Shown here: piece after piece, positions 7,277 to 18,212 of the stretch
Numbering within the stretch: position 1 is the first letter of the stretch
How the letters are laid out: every line of letters begins with the position of its first letter
Source of the DNA: Agrobacterium pusense
GTDB taxonomy: Bacteria; Pseudomonadota; Alphaproteobacteria; Rhizobiales; Rhizobiaceae
Reading direction: 5' to 3'
Assembly: GCF_900102105.1 (NCBI RefSeq)
Contig: NZ_FNBB01000006.1
Coordinates: 186,001-250,000, forward strand
DNA: 64,000 nucleotides
Translations under genes and position numbers: made by a program
Notes under the pieces: model-generated
The model's input: the letters and a program-made list of their open reading frames with translations, nothing else
Told to the model about the DNA's origin: nothing
Database searches by the model: none

Positions 7277-8313
7277 AACGAGCCTCCGCTGCGGTTGACC
7301 CGCACGATCAGATAAATCAGATAGGGCGCACCGAGCGCACCGGTGACGACGCCGACGGGGTAACGGCCGGGCAGCAGGAACTGGCCGCAATAGTCACCCG
7401 CCAGCACCAGCACCGCCCCGACCAGTGCGGCGGGAAGGAGCAGCGATCCATTGCTGCCAACGATACGCGCTGCAATTGGTCCGGACAGGAACGCAACGAA
7501 GGCGATCGGCCCCGAGACGGCCGTAGCAAAGGCGATCATGCCAACGGCTGCGACGATGACGATAATGCGTGTTGCCCCGACCCGAACGCCGAGTGCCGCG
7601 GCGGCATCATCACCGAGCCTGAGCGTCTCGAGATCCCGTGCACGGCTGAGAAGCAGGCCGCCGAAGAAAACCAGCGCGATGGCAAGCGGCAGTGTCTGGG
7701 CAAGTTTGGCGCCATTGACACTGCCGGTCAGCCAGCGCATCGCCTCCTGCAATGTCCAGGCTGGCGCGACGGAGAGAATATAGGCGATGATGCTTTCCAG
7801 CATGGCGGAAACACCGATGCCGACAAGGATCAGACGCGTTCCGGCCACGCCGTTGCGGAAGGAGAGGAGATAGACCAGCAGGGCGATGCCAAGGCCGGCG
7901 ACGACGGCGACAACCGAAACCAGCGGTCCGTTCATCTGCAATACGACGATGGCAAAGACGGCGGCGGCGCTGGCGCCGGAGCTGATGCCGATAATGTCGG
8001 GGCTGGCAAGCGGGTTGCGTAACATGATCTGAAAGGCGACGCCGCCAAGGCCGAAGCTCAGCCCCGCCAGCACCGACAGCAGCGCGCGTGGCAGGCGCAA
8101 TTGTCCGACGGTAAAGCTGACGCCGGCGATGTCCTCGCCAAGGAGCACGCGGATCACCTGACCGGGCGGGGTGAATGATTGGCCGAGCGTCAGCGTGAGC
8201 GCAAAAGCCGCGACGAGAAGCGTCAGCAGGCAAAAGATGACGAGACGGCGCCGGCCCTGCCGACGATGGCGGTTGAAACCCAGCGTTTCGACGACTGACG
8301 GAAACATGCTCAC
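7273..8313 (-). CDS. Iron-siderophore ABC transporter permease (FecCD family, second)
   Basis: A FecCD-family integral membrane protein of 346 residues. After an N-terminal cytoplasmic segment and first membrane helix it has the family segment RLPRALLSVLAGLSFGLGGVAFQ and the downstream RNPLASPDIIGISSGAS motif. The frame starts at a GTG at 8313 that overlaps the preceding permease stop (GTGA); an ATG at 8307 two codons later is an alternative. The two permeases form the heterodimeric channel. Confidence 0.92.
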   Translation of the reverse strand: MSMFPSVVETLGFNRHRRQGRRRLVIFCLLTLLVAAFALTLTLGQSFTPPGQVIRVLLGEDIAGVSFTVGQLRLPRALLSVLAGLSFGLGGVAFQIMLRNPLASPDIIGISSGASAAAVFAIVVLQMNGPLVSVVAVVAGLGIALLVYLLSFRNGVAGTRLILVGIGVSAMLESIIAYILSVAPAWTLQEAMRWLTGSVNGAKLAQTLPLAIALVFFGGLLLSRARDLETLRLGDDAAAALGVRVGATRIIVIVAAVGMIAFATAVSGPIAFVAFLSGPIAARIVGSNGSLLLPAALVGAVLVLAGDYCGQFLLPGRYPVGVVTGALGAPYLIYLIVRVNRSGGSL

Positions 8314-9353
8314 AGCTCACGCACTCTCTGCCGTCTGACGATCCAGATGAAAAAGGGTGCGCCGACCAGCGCCGTGACGATACCGACATCGAGTTCGGAG
8401 GGCCGCGCGACGATGCGGCCGACAATATCGGCGGCCAGCAGCAGGCAGGCGCCTCCAAGTGCAGAAAACGGGAGGAGCCAGCGATTGTCCACCCCGACCA
8501 GCGAGCGGCAGAGGTGAGGCACCACCAGACCGACAAAACCGATCGGGCCGCAAATGGCGGTGGCAGCGCCGCACAGAAGAATGGCACCGAAGGATGCCAT
8601 GGCTCTGGCGACGGCAACGTTTTCTCCAAGGCCGGCGGCCAGCTCGTCGCCAAGCGCCAGTGAATTCAACTTCCGCGCCGAAAGCAGGCTTACGACGAAA
8701 CCGGCAGCCAAGAAGGGCAATACGGTCTCGATACGTTCGAAGGTCGCCCCGCCGACACCACCGATCTGCCAGGAGCGGATGCCGCCGGCGATATCGCTGC
8801 GCGGCAACACCACGGCGATGACGAGCGACGAGAAGGCCACGGAGGTGGCGGCACCCGCAAGTGCGAGTTTCAGCGGCGTGGCCCCGCCTCGCCCGAGCGA
8901 ACCGACAACATAAACGAAGATCGCGGATACCCCCGCCCCGGCAATTGCCGTGACGATGAAGGCCTGAGCCGAAGCGATGCCGAACCAGACGATACCGATG
9001 ACAACGGCAAGCGACGCCCCCATGTTCACGCCGAGAATACCGGGATCAGCAAGCGGATTGCGTGTGACCCCCTGCATGATCGCGCCGGCCAGCCCCAGCG
9101 CGGCACCGGCTATAAGCGCAAGCACGGTGCGCGGCAGGCGCACAGCAACCGCCGCTTCTGCAACCGTTTCGACACGGCCACTCACCCCACCAAGAATATC
9201 CGCAAATGAGACCTCACGCGTGCCGATGGCAACCGACAACGCACATAGCAGCCCGAGAAGCGCCAGCACCGCGCCAAGCCACGCCATCCGCACGCGGTTC
9301 GAGCGCCCGGCCAAAAGCACGGCAGCCGCTTTGCCGGATCCGGACATTGTCAC
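8310..9353 (-). CDS. Iron-siderophore ABC transporter permease (FecCD family, first)
   Basis: A 347-residue FecCD-family permease with RLPRTVLALIAGAALGLAGA followed by TRNPLADPGILGVNMGAS, the standard pair of motifs for iron-siderophore and B12 permeases, and about nine to ten hydrophobic helices. The frame begins at a GTG at 9353 overlapping the binding-protein stop; an ATG at 9347 is an alternative start. The tight overlaps through four genes point to one transcript and coupled translation. Confidence 0.92.
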   Translation of the reverse strand: MTMSGSGKAAAVLLAGRSNRVRMAWLGAVLALLGLLCALSVAIGTREVSFADILGGVSGRVETVAEAAVAVRLPRTVLALIAGAALGLAGAIMQGVTRNPLADPGILGVNMGASLAVVIGIVWFGIASAQAFIVTAIAGAGVSAIFVYVVGSLGRGGATPLKLALAGAATSVAFSSLVIAVVLPRSDIAGGIRSWQIGGVGGATFERIETVLPFLAAGFVVSLLSARKLNSLALGDELAAGLGENVAVARAMASFGAILLCGAATAICGPIGFVGLVVPHLCRSLVGVDNRWLLPFSALGGACLLLAADIVGRIVARPSELDVGIVTALVGAPFFIWIVRRQRVREL

Positions 9354-10372
9354 TGTGATTTCCCGGACTTACCGGCGGCCCTTGCCAGAAGATCGGCATA
9401 GTCCTTCAACACCCATGAAATCGACAGAGGCGTGGGATTAGAAGCCGTGCCGAGCGGATCGTGCCCCAGCATAACGACAGCATCGTTTGAGACGGCGGGC
9501 ATCCGGGCGAGAAGCGGATCGGCGCGCATGGCATTCAGCAGCGGCTCGCTACCATAGGTCACTATGATATCGACATCGTCGAAGGCATCGACGCGCTCGG
9601 CGCTGATACCGGCAGCGAATTGCCCAGGCCTCGTTGCCTCCGCGACGCTTTTGGGGGACGCAAGGCCAAGATCTTTGAAGAACTTAACTCTGGTATCATT
9701 GGCCGTATAGAAATTGACAACGCTGAGATTTGTGGCGTCGAGATGGGTGACAAACATGGCCGACTTGCCCTTCAGTTGCGGGTGTCCGGCAACGACCTCG
9801 GCTATTTCGCCCTCGATGCGCTTGATGAGCGCCTCCCCTTCTGCGGCCATTCCAAGACCGGCGCTATTCAGCCGGATCATGTCGCGCCAGTCCGTCGCCC
9901 ATGGCGAGACAGGATAAGCGACCACCGGCGCGATCTGGCTGAGCGTGTCGTAGTCGGACTGGCTGAGGCCGGAATAGGCCGCGAGGATGACATCCGGCTG
10001 CGTTGCCGCCACAGCCTCGAAATCGATGCCGTCACCCTCATCGAACAGCACAGGCTTTGGCGCGTCTAGCTCGGATAGCCGCTTCGCCACCCAGGGCAGC
10101 AGCCCGTCACCGTCATCATCGCCGAAGTTGGCGGCGGCAAAACCGACGGGCACGATGCCGAGCGCCAGCGGCACCTCATGGTTGGCCCAGGCAACGGTGG
10201 CGACCCGCTCGGGCTTCTTCGCAATCGTCGTCGTGCCGAACGCGTGTTTGATGATGACGGGATAGGGTGCCGTCTCCTCCGCCACAGCGATATTCTGTGC
10301 GATTACGGACAGAAGAAACACGAAGACCGGTACAAGACCACAAAACAGGCGGGGCATCAGCGAGGCTTTCAA
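9350..10372 (-). CDS. Iron-siderophore periplasmic binding protein (FecB/FepB-like)
   Basis: A 340-residue exported protein with a hydrophobic signal sequence (about residues 6-31, ending near AVAEE), a type III periplasmic binding fold start (VIIKHAFGTTTIAKKPERVATV), and the DFEAVAATQPDVILA motif that precedes the linker helix in FecB-like proteins. No lipobox cysteine is obvious, so it is probably soluble in the periplasm. It heads the minus-strand operon and is divergent from the TonB-dependent receptor, with which it should cooperate in ferric-siderophore uptake. Confidence 0.9.
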   Translation of the reverse strand: MKASLMPRLFCGLVPVFVFLLSVIAQNIAVAEETAPYPVIIKHAFGTTTIAKKPERVATVAWANHEVPLALGIVPVGFAAANFGDDDGDGLLPWVAKRLSELDAPKPVLFDEGDGIDFEAVAATQPDVILAAYSGLSQSDYDTLSQIAPVVAYPVSPWATDWRDMIRLNSAGLGMAAEGEALIKRIEGEIAEVVAGHPQLKGKSAMFVTHLDATNLSVVNFYTANDTRVKFFKDLGLASPKSVAEATRPGQFAAGISAERVDAFDDVDIIVTYGSEPLLNAMRADPLLARMPAVSNDAVVMLGHDPLGTASNPTPLSISWVLKDYADLLARAAGKSGKSQ

Positions 10373-10461
10373 AATTCAAAAGTAGACTTGAATTCTCAGC
10401 TTCAATTGCCCCCGTCAAGTCCGGTGAGGAAATGCTGCCGCAACAGCGGTGAAATTTCCGG

Positions 10462-10477
10462 GGTTTTGTACAAAACC
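10462..10477. promoter_or_regulatory. Perfect 16-base palindrome between siderophore operon and receptor
   Basis: GGTTTTGTACAAAACC is a perfect palindrome in the 206-base divergent gap, about 90 bases upstream of the binding-protein start and 100 bases upstream of the receptor start. A second inverted pair, GGAAAT (10428-10433) and ATTTCC (10454-10459), lies next to it. It is placed to act as an operator for one or both directions. It does not match the IRO box or the ICE motif, so the AraC regulator downstream of the receptor or another factor may bind it. Confidence 0.45.
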
Positions 10478-10578
10478 GCAAAAATCTACAATACCGGACA
10501 AACTTTCTCAAGTTATTGGGCGCATCGAGAGTGGTCCGTGAAAACGGCGATCGGGGCATTAATTTCTGGAACCTACCA

Positions 10579-12699
10579 ATGAATATCGAAATCCAAGGCA
10601 GAAACCGCAAAACCGCGCGACGTCTCCACGGGAAAGCGGCCCTGCTGACCTGCACGGCGCTTGCCGCATCCATGCCCGGCCTTCTCGTGGCGCAGGAGGC
10701 TGCCAACACGGGCGGCAGCACGGTTCTGGAGACCATCACCATCGACAGCGGTGACAATGATCAGAAATCGATCGTCGCCACCCGCACGACGAGCGGCAGC
10801 AAGATGGCGACCGATATTCTCGACACACCTGCCTCTGTATCTGTCATCACCGCCAAGGAAATGCAGCAGCGCGGCGTGCAGACGGTAGAAGAAGCACTGC
10901 AATACACCGCCGGCGTCACCACGGATTTTTACGGCTCCGACGACCGTTTCGACTATTTCAAGATTCGCGGTTTCGACGCTTACATGTACCGCGACGGCTT
11001 GACGCTCGGCCGCCCCTTCGGCGCGCTGCGCGAAGAAACCTATGCCTATGAGCGCGTCGAAGTGATAAAGGGCGGCAATTCTACCACCTTCGGCGTTTCG
11101 GACCCCGGCGGTTCGGTAAATTACTCCACAAAAGTGCCGAAACATGCGCGCTTCGGCGAAGCCTATGTGACCGGCGGTTCTTATGGCCGCGCCGAGACCG
11201 GCTTCGATTTCGGCGACAACATCACCGGGGACGACACTCTGTCCTATCGTCTGACCGGCAAGCTTCGCAACGCCGATGCGGAATATGACTATTCCCGCGA
11301 CGACGAGAAATTCTTCATGGGCGGTCTTACCTGGCGTCCGACCGACGCCACCAGCCTCACTGTCGTTTACGACCACCTTAACAAGGATGGCGTTCCCGGT
11401 GGCGGCGGCCATCCCGTCGGCTCGCATTTCGACCGGAGCCGCTTCTTCGGAGAACCCGACTACAACTATCGCGGCACGAACCGCAACTCGCTGAGCGTGA
11501 TGTTCGATCACGATTTCGGATCCGGTCTGACGCTGAGTTCCAACGCCCGCTACAGCAAGGCGAATACGGACTTCGGTTATGCCTATATCTCATCGACGCC
11601 GACCAACGGTTCGACCGTCGCCAATCGTTCTTACTTCGGCAACGATACCGAGACCGAAAACTTCCTGATCGACACGCGCCTGCAATATGACACTCGGTTC
11701 GACAACGTCGAAAGCCGCAGCCTGGTCGGTGTTTTCTATAATGACTACACCTCCGGCAGCAAAAGCTACTTTGGCGCTGCACCGAGCATCAACTGGATGA
11801 ACCCGATCTATACCGGCGCGCCCTCTTCCGTGCCGCTCTATGCGGACTCCCTGACGGACCAGAAGACAAGAGCGCTCTATCTGCAGCAGGACCTGACCTT
11901 CTTCGACAGGCTCACCATCAGCGCCGGCCTTAGAAACGACTGGATCGACACCGACCAGACAAACCGGCTGAACCGCACGACGGCGAGCGGCGACATCAGT
12001 GAACTCACGAAGCGCATTGGCGTGTCCTACAAGATAACCAACGAGATCGCGCCCTATATCAGCTATGCTGAATCGGTAGTGCCCGCGTCCGGTCTCACCG
12101 TCGAGCCGGAGCGCGGCGAACAGATCGAACTCGGCGTGAAGTACCGGCCGGACGCTTTCCCGGCTCTCTTCACCGCCTCGATCTACGATCTGAAAAAGAA
12201 CAACATCACCGTCACAAGCCCGATCACCAGCCTGCCCACAACGATCGGCGAGGTGCGTGTGCGTGGTCTTGACCTCGAGGCCAAGGCTGAGGTCACAGAC
12301 AGTCTCAGCCTGACGGCAGCCTATTCCTATCTCGATGCGGAAATCACCGAAAACGGCACTGGCGGCAATGTCGGCAACAGGCCGCAGTTTGTGCCCGAAC
12401 ATCAGGCCTCGCTATGGGTCAACTATACGCTTGCGGGCAACGACCATTTCGGTGACATGACGTTCGGTCTCGGCGGCCGCTATACCGGCGCCTATTATTT
12501 CGACAACGCCAACAAGGTCGAAACCGGAAGCAGTGTGACCGTGGATGCGGCATTCAGCTACAAGATCCAGGAAACCGCCTCGCTGGATGTCAATGTCTCC
12601 AACCTTTTCAACGAAAAACACGTTTCTTATGGCGGGTTCGGAGCAGACTTCTACAATCCGGGCAGGGCGTTTTCGGTTACCCTGCGCAAGTCATGGTGA
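10579..12699 (+). CDS. TonB-dependent ferric-siderophore outer-membrane receptor
   Basis: A 706-residue precursor with a signal peptide (about residues 1-39). A TonB-box-like stretch (VLETITI) follows, then the plug domain (TPASVSVITAKEMQQRGVQTVEEALQYTAGV, then RVEVIKGGNSTTFGVSDPGG), and a beta-barrel ending in an aromatic Trp (FSVTLRKSW), the outer-membrane assembly signal. The overall layout matches the TonB-dependent siderophore receptor family (ferrichrome/ferrioxamine/rhizobactin-like). The ATG at 10579 was preferred to an upstream TTG at 10516 because the signal peptide starts there. The gene lies opposite the ABC uptake operon and before an AraC regulator. The siderophore cannot be named from sequence. 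Confidence 0.93.
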   Translation: MNIEIQGRNRKTARRLHGKAALLTCTALAASMPGLLVAQEAANTGGSTVLETITIDSGDNDQKSIVATRTTSGSKMATDILDTPASVSVITAKEMQQRGVQTVEEALQYTAGVTTDFYGSDDRFDYFKIRGFDAYMYRDGLTLGRPFGALREETYAYERVEVIKGGNSTTFGVSDPGGSVNYSTKVPKHARFGEAYVTGGSYGRAETGFDFGDNITGDDTLSYRLTGKLRNADAEYDYSRDDEKFFMGGLTWRPTDATSLTVVYDHLNKDGVPGGGGHPVGSHFDRSRFFGEPDYNYRGTNRNSLSVMFDHDFGSGLTLSSNARYSKANTDFGYAYISSTPTNGSTVANRSYFGNDTETENFLIDTRLQYDTRFDNVESRSLVGVFYNDYTSGSKSYFGAAPSINWMNPIYTGAPSSVPLYADSLTDQKTRALYLQQDLTFFDRLTISAGLRNDWIDTDQTNRLNRTTASGDISELTKRIGVSYKITNEIAPYISYAESVVPASGLTVEPERGEQIELGVKYRPDAFPALFTASIYDLKKNNITVTSPITSLPTTIGEVRVRGLDLEAKAEVTDSLSLTAAYSYLDAEITENGTGGNVGNRPQFVPEHQASLWVNYTLAGNDHFGDMTFGLGGRYTGAYYFDNANKVETGSSVTVDAAFSYKIQETASLDVNVSNLFNEKHVSYGGFGADFYNPGRAFSVTLRKSW

Positions 12700-12705
12700 T
12701 GGAAG

Positions 12706-12737
12706 ATATCCACAATATTTCAATATATTGTGGATAT
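12706..12737. terminator. Hairpin between receptor and AraC regulator
   Basis: Thirteen-base perfect arms, 12706-12718 and 12725-12737 (ATATCCACAATAT and its complement), with a 6-base loop, 7 bases after the receptor stop. The genes on either side converge, so the hairpin can act in both directions. The stem is A/T-rich and the following T-run is short, which lowers certainty. Confidence 0.6.
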
Positions 12738-12832
12738 TTCCTGATGGACGATGTCATGCTCTGACTTGCCCCGAGATTCAAACCGGCGGTCGCCCGCCAC
12801 CGCCTACGCATCAAGACGCAAATCCCGTCTTT

Positions 12833-13726
12833 TCAAAGCAGCCTGTGCAGACGTCGCCAGGCAGCAGGTGTGTTACCCACGGACTGACGGAAAGCCTTGG
12901 TGAGATGAGCCTGATCGGAAAAACCGAGCTGGGCAGCAATATCGGCCACCGTCAGATCGCCTTCCAGCAGAAGTTTTTGTGCGGCATCGATACGCCGCTC
13001 AAGTTGCCATTGCAGAGGTGTTTTGCCGGTTGTCTGGCGAAACACCGTGGCGAACCAGCTTTCCGACAGCCCGACAATATCGGCCATCTCGGCGACCGTC
13101 ATGCGGTCATCACCGCGCTTTTCCACGCGGGCGAGTAACCGGTTCATTTGCGCCTGCGTCAGCCTGCCATTGGCCTGCTCGGGCGTTGGTTCGGGAATAT
13201 CCAGCAAGCCGGCAACAATACTGCCGACGAGGCTTTCGGCATAAAGCGGATGTTTCTGCGGCTCGGCCAGTTCATCCACCATCAGGCGCGCCAAGGTTTC
13301 CACTCCGCCGATATCCTGTATCTCGACCGGACGGCGTAACGCGGTCATGGCCGCCGAACCGCCGACCGCCGGGGACAGGAAGCGCAGGAGCCGGTCCTTG
13401 TGAATATGCAGGTTGAGATGGGAAAAACGATGCGTGGCGTTGCTGCCCGTCCACATGGGCACGCCTGCCGGCACGTAAACCGCCCGCGTCATCGGCCGCG
13501 AATGCTGCGAAAGCTCGCCGTCGCGATTTGATATGCGGATCCGTGACGAGACGTCGTTGAAGAAAATCATGATGCGCGGATCGGCGGCGAGATAATACCC
13601 TTTCGCCCCCACTTGGCTCTCCGCCTCCCAGAAAGCGCTGACCAGCCCGTCGAACTGGCGCCACTTGACCGGCGCGGTGACGCTGATCCCTTCCGTGTAC
13701 CAGGTCATGGAATGCCAGAAACCCAA
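12833..13726 (-). CDS. AraC-family regulator of siderophore uptake
   Basis: A 297-residue protein with an N-terminal sensing domain and a C-terminal AraC DNA-binding domain (about residues 195-292). Helix-turn-helix motifs include MTVAEMADIVGLSESWFATVFRQ and LTVADIAAQLGFSDQAHLTKAFRQ, followed by the conserved NTPAAWRR. A Met at 13708 is an alternative start. Next to a siderophore receptor this architecture usually belongs to a siderophore-responsive activator; the candidate IRO box upstream fits iron control of the regulator itself. That function is inferred. Confidence 0.9.
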   Translation of the reverse strand: MGFWHSMTWYTEGISVTAPVKWRQFDGLVSAFWEAESQVGAKGYYLAADPRIMIFFNDVSSRIRISNRDGELSQHSRPMTRAVYVPAGVPMWTGSNATHRFSHLNLHIHKDRLLRFLSPAVGGSAAMTALRRPVEIQDIGGVETLARLMVDELAEPQKHPLYAESLVGSIVAGLLDIPEPTPEQANGRLTQAQMNRLLARVEKRGDDRMTVAEMADIVGLSESWFATVFRQTTGKTPLQWQLERRIDAAQKLLLEGDLTVADIAAQLGFSDQAHLTKAFRQSVGNTPAAWRRLHRLL

Positions 13727-13816
13727 TGCAATTACCGTCCGGTTGTCGAGCCGAGGCCGAGGCGTGGAAACAAACGTGGCACAGGGCAGTCGTGGCGATC
13801 ACCCTGCACGCCGCCA

Positions 13817-13841
13817 TAACATGACTTATCTATTCATGTTA
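13817..13841. promoter_or_regulatory. Candidate RirA IRO box upstream of AraC regulator
   Basis: Eight-base arms TAACATGA (13817-13824) and TCATGTTA (13834-13841) with a 9-base spacer. The core is TGA-N9-TCA, the consensus described for RirA-controlled iron-responsive operators in rhizobia and agrobacteria. It lies 91 bases upstream of the AraC start (13726) and about 110 bases before the 58-residue gene on the other strand. RirA binding is inferred from the match. Confidence 0.5.
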
Positions 13842-13948
13842 ATAGCAAAGATCATTATGAATAGAAACATTCTCCCCCCAAATGGCTGGAACCTCTGCCC
13901 GGGACGACCGTTGAATTCCTGACAGGAACCAAAAGAGGGAGATTATTC

Positions 13949-14125
13949 ATGGACCGCAACAAGGAACCCGGCGACTTCGCAGAGAAGAAGCGCGAGGAAC
14001 AGGGCCGCGGCGTCATCGTCGCCGGACCGGATGCCCACGAGAATGAAAAGAGCGGCAGAACCCCGTCGCAGGGGGCGGAGAAATCATCCCCGGAGCGTCC
14101 GGTGCCGTCTTCCGACCGTCGGTGA
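13949..14125 (+). CDS. Small hydrophilic hypothetical protein (58 residues)
   Basis: An ATG at 13949 with an AGAGGGAGA ribosome site opens a 58-codon frame ending in TGA at 14123-14125. The product is rich in Lys, Glu, Arg, Gly and Ser (start MDRNKEPGDFAEKKREEQGR), has no membrane segment or signal peptide and looks largely disordered. It is not recognised as a known family. Clear ribosome site and third-position G/C-rich codons support it as real. It sits between the siderophore AraC gene and katG, with no obvious partner. Confidence 0.6.
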   Translation: MDRNKEPGDFAEKKREEQGRGVIVAGPDAHENEKSGRTPSQGAEKSSPERPVPSSDRR

Positions 14126-14199
14126 GCCGCCGCCGCGTCCAGCACATTTGCGCAACGCGTGTGAGGGCGCCAAGCCGACCTACGAGAAGTCGAAAACAA

Positions 14200-14231
14200 A
14201 AGCGCCTCCCCGATCACTCAGGGAGGCGCTT
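14200..14231 (-). terminator. Rho-independent terminator of katG
   Basis: Eleven-base perfect arms AAGCGCCTCCC (14200-14210) and GGGAGGCGCTT (14221-14231) with a 10-base loop. On the minus strand the stem is followed by TTTGTTTTC, so it is a classical terminator 20 bases beyond the katG stop. It may also stop transcription from the plus-strand 58-residue gene. Confidence 0.85.
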
Positions 14232-14251
14232 CTTAGTGGCAAACAGGCTCG

Positions 14252-16628
<2,377 letters not shown>

Positions 16629-17537
16629 ATGATTGCGCTCTCCATGAAACATCTCCGCTATTTTGACGCTCTGGCCAAGATCGGCCATTTCGGGCGTGCT
16701 GCCGAGGCCTGCGCCATTTCGCAGCCCGCCCTTTCGCTCCAGATCCGTGAACTGGAAGAACTGATCGGCGCACCGCTGGTCGAAAGAGGCAACCGGCAGA
16801 TCAGGTTGACCGCTCTTGGCGAGGAGTTTGCCGACCGCACCCGCGCGATCCTTCAATCGGTCGATGAGCTGCAGGATCTGGCGCGGGCTCGGCACGGGCC
16901 GCTCAGCGGCCGCCTGCGCATCGGCGTCATTCCGACCGTTGCCCCCTATCTCCTGCCGCAGGTCATCAAGACGCTCACCCGGCATTATCCCGGACTGGAA
17001 GCACGCCCGCGCGAGGCGGTGACGCAAAAACTGATCGAGGACCTTCTGGAGGCCCGGCTGGACATGGCCATCGTCGCCCTCCCCGTCTCGGAACCGTCGC
17101 TGGAGGAAATCCCGCTGTTTTCCGAGGAATTCATCCTGGTGCGGCCGATGGAGGATGCAGGCATGCCGGTGCCGAGCGCCGACAAGCTGGGCGAAATGCG
17201 CCTGCTGCTTCTGGAGGAAGGCCACTGTTTCCGCAATCAGGCGCTATCCTTCTGCAGCACCACGAATGCGCCGCCCCGCGTGCTGATGGAGGGCAGCTCA
17301 CTATCCACGCTGGTGCAAATGGTCGGCGCCGGCATCGGCGTCACACTCATTCCACAAATGGCCGTCGACATGGAGACAAGGCAGTCCACAGTCTCGGTCT
17401 TCCGTCTGGCGGAACCGCGACCGTCCCGCACCATTGGTATCGTGTGGCGGAAGAGTAACCCGCTTTCGGCGCAGTTCGCTCATATTTCGGAGATCGTCCG
17501 AGACTGTGGTCTTCAGAAGCTCGGCCTCACATCCTGA
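16629..17537 (+). CDS. oxyR: Hydrogen-peroxide sensor OxyR (LysR family)
   Basis: About 302 residues from the ATG at 16629; an in-frame GTG at 16611 and an ATG at 16644 are alternatives. It has the N-terminal LysR helix-turn-helix (MKHLRYFDALAKIGHFGRAAEACAIS) and the OxyR redox centre GHCFRNQALSFC, with two cysteines nine residues apart as in the peroxide-forming disulfide of E. coli OxyR. The C-terminal LysR substrate-binding fold is complete. Its position divergent from katG supports the assignment. Confidence 0.95.
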   Translation: MIALSMKHLRYFDALAKIGHFGRAAEACAISQPALSLQIRELEELIGAPLVERGNRQIRLTALGEEFADRTRAILQSVDELQDLARARHGPLSGRLRIGVIPTVAPYLLPQVIKTLTRHYPGLEARPREAVTQKLIEDLLEARLDMAIVALPVSEPSLEEIPLFSEEFILVRPMEDAGMPVPSADKLGEMRLLLLEEGHCFRNQALSFCSTTNAPPRVLMEGSSLSTLVQMVGAGIGVTLIPQMAVDMETRQSTVSVFRLAEPRPSRTIGIVWRKSNPLSAQFAHISEIVRDCGLQKLGLTS

Positions 17538-17556
17538 TGGCTACGATCTCAGGTCT

Positions 17557-18099
17557 TCATGCACTTCGGCCTTGCGGGCCCTTCCGTTTGCCCTTTGGCC
17601 TGAAATCGACCAGCAGCGTTTTCAGCTCGATATCCCTGACCCTTCTTGCGGCCTCGTCCGGGCGAACCCATTCCACCAGGCGCTCGCCACGCTCCTTGAA
17701 TTTGGTTTCCGCGCCCGTCACCTCGATCTGAAACACGTCCACGACGCAGGGCACGACTTCGCCATCATCGAGCATCTTGAGATAGGTATAGCGGCCGACC
17801 GCTTCCTTTCTGACCCGGCCACGAACACCGGCCTCCTCCCAAGCCTCAATTGCCGCGGCCTCATGGGGCTTCTTGCGCTTCATCGGCCAGCCGCGCGGAA
17901 TGATCCAGCGACCGCTGGTGCGTGAGGTAACGAGCAGGATTTCGACATTGTCATCGCCCCCGCCATATCTAAAGCACAGCGCAGCATATTGCTGCCGGAA
18001 AGCGCCTGTGAAGAGCTTTTCCGGAACCGCAGCAAGCTGCTGAAGCAATGTCAGGGGGCGGGCCGGGCGGGATTTCCGGCTTTTTTTCGTCGATTTCAT
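17557..18099 (-). CDS. Nudix hydrolase (DIPP-like)
   Basis: About 180 residues with a Nudix fold. The Nudix box is visible as GWPMKRKKPHEAAAIEAWEEAGV with the EEAG metal-binding core, and the preceding SGRWIIPRG is typical of diphosphoinositol-polyphosphate/Ap4A-type Nudix proteins. The N-terminus is basic (MKSTKKSRKSRPAR). The ATG at 18099 was chosen; 18132 is possible, while the longest frame (18207) would run through the Pho box and is unlikely. It ends convergent with oxyR. The substrate is not certain. Confidence 0.82.
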   Translation of the reverse strand: MKSTKKSRKSRPARPLTLLQQLAAVPEKLFTGAFRQQYAALCFRYGGGDDNVEILLVTSRTSGRWIIPRGWPMKRKKPHEAAAIEAWEEAGVRGRVRKEAVGRYTYLKMLDDGEVVPCVVDVFQIEVTGAETKFKERGERLVEWVRPDEAARRVRDIELKTLLVDFRPKGKRKGPQGRSA

Positions 18100-18151
18100 A
18101 TCCGTTGATAGTGCTGATTTTCCGGGTTGCATCAATGCCCCGCGTGCATTT

Positions 18152-18169
18152 ATGACAGTTTTATGACAA
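18152..18169. promoter_or_regulatory. Pho box upstream of orfA-pit
   Basis: Read on the minus strand the site is TTGTCAT-AAAA-CTGTCAT: two 7-base PhoB half-sites with an A/T-rich 4-base spacer, close to the rhizobial Pho-box consensus. It ends 43 bases before orfA. In Sinorhizobium meliloti PhoB represses the orfA-pit operon under phosphate limitation, and the same control is inferred here. It also lies upstream of the Nudix gene. Confidence 0.75.
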
Positions 18170-18212
18170 TTACCCCCCACAACATTAAAAGCGCCACTGA
18201 GGGCCAATTCGC

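Noticed and set aside
10389-10404. TGA-N10-TCA near the siderophore binding protein start as an IRO box
   Set aside because: The spacer is ten bases, not nine, and the arms are not otherwise symmetrical.
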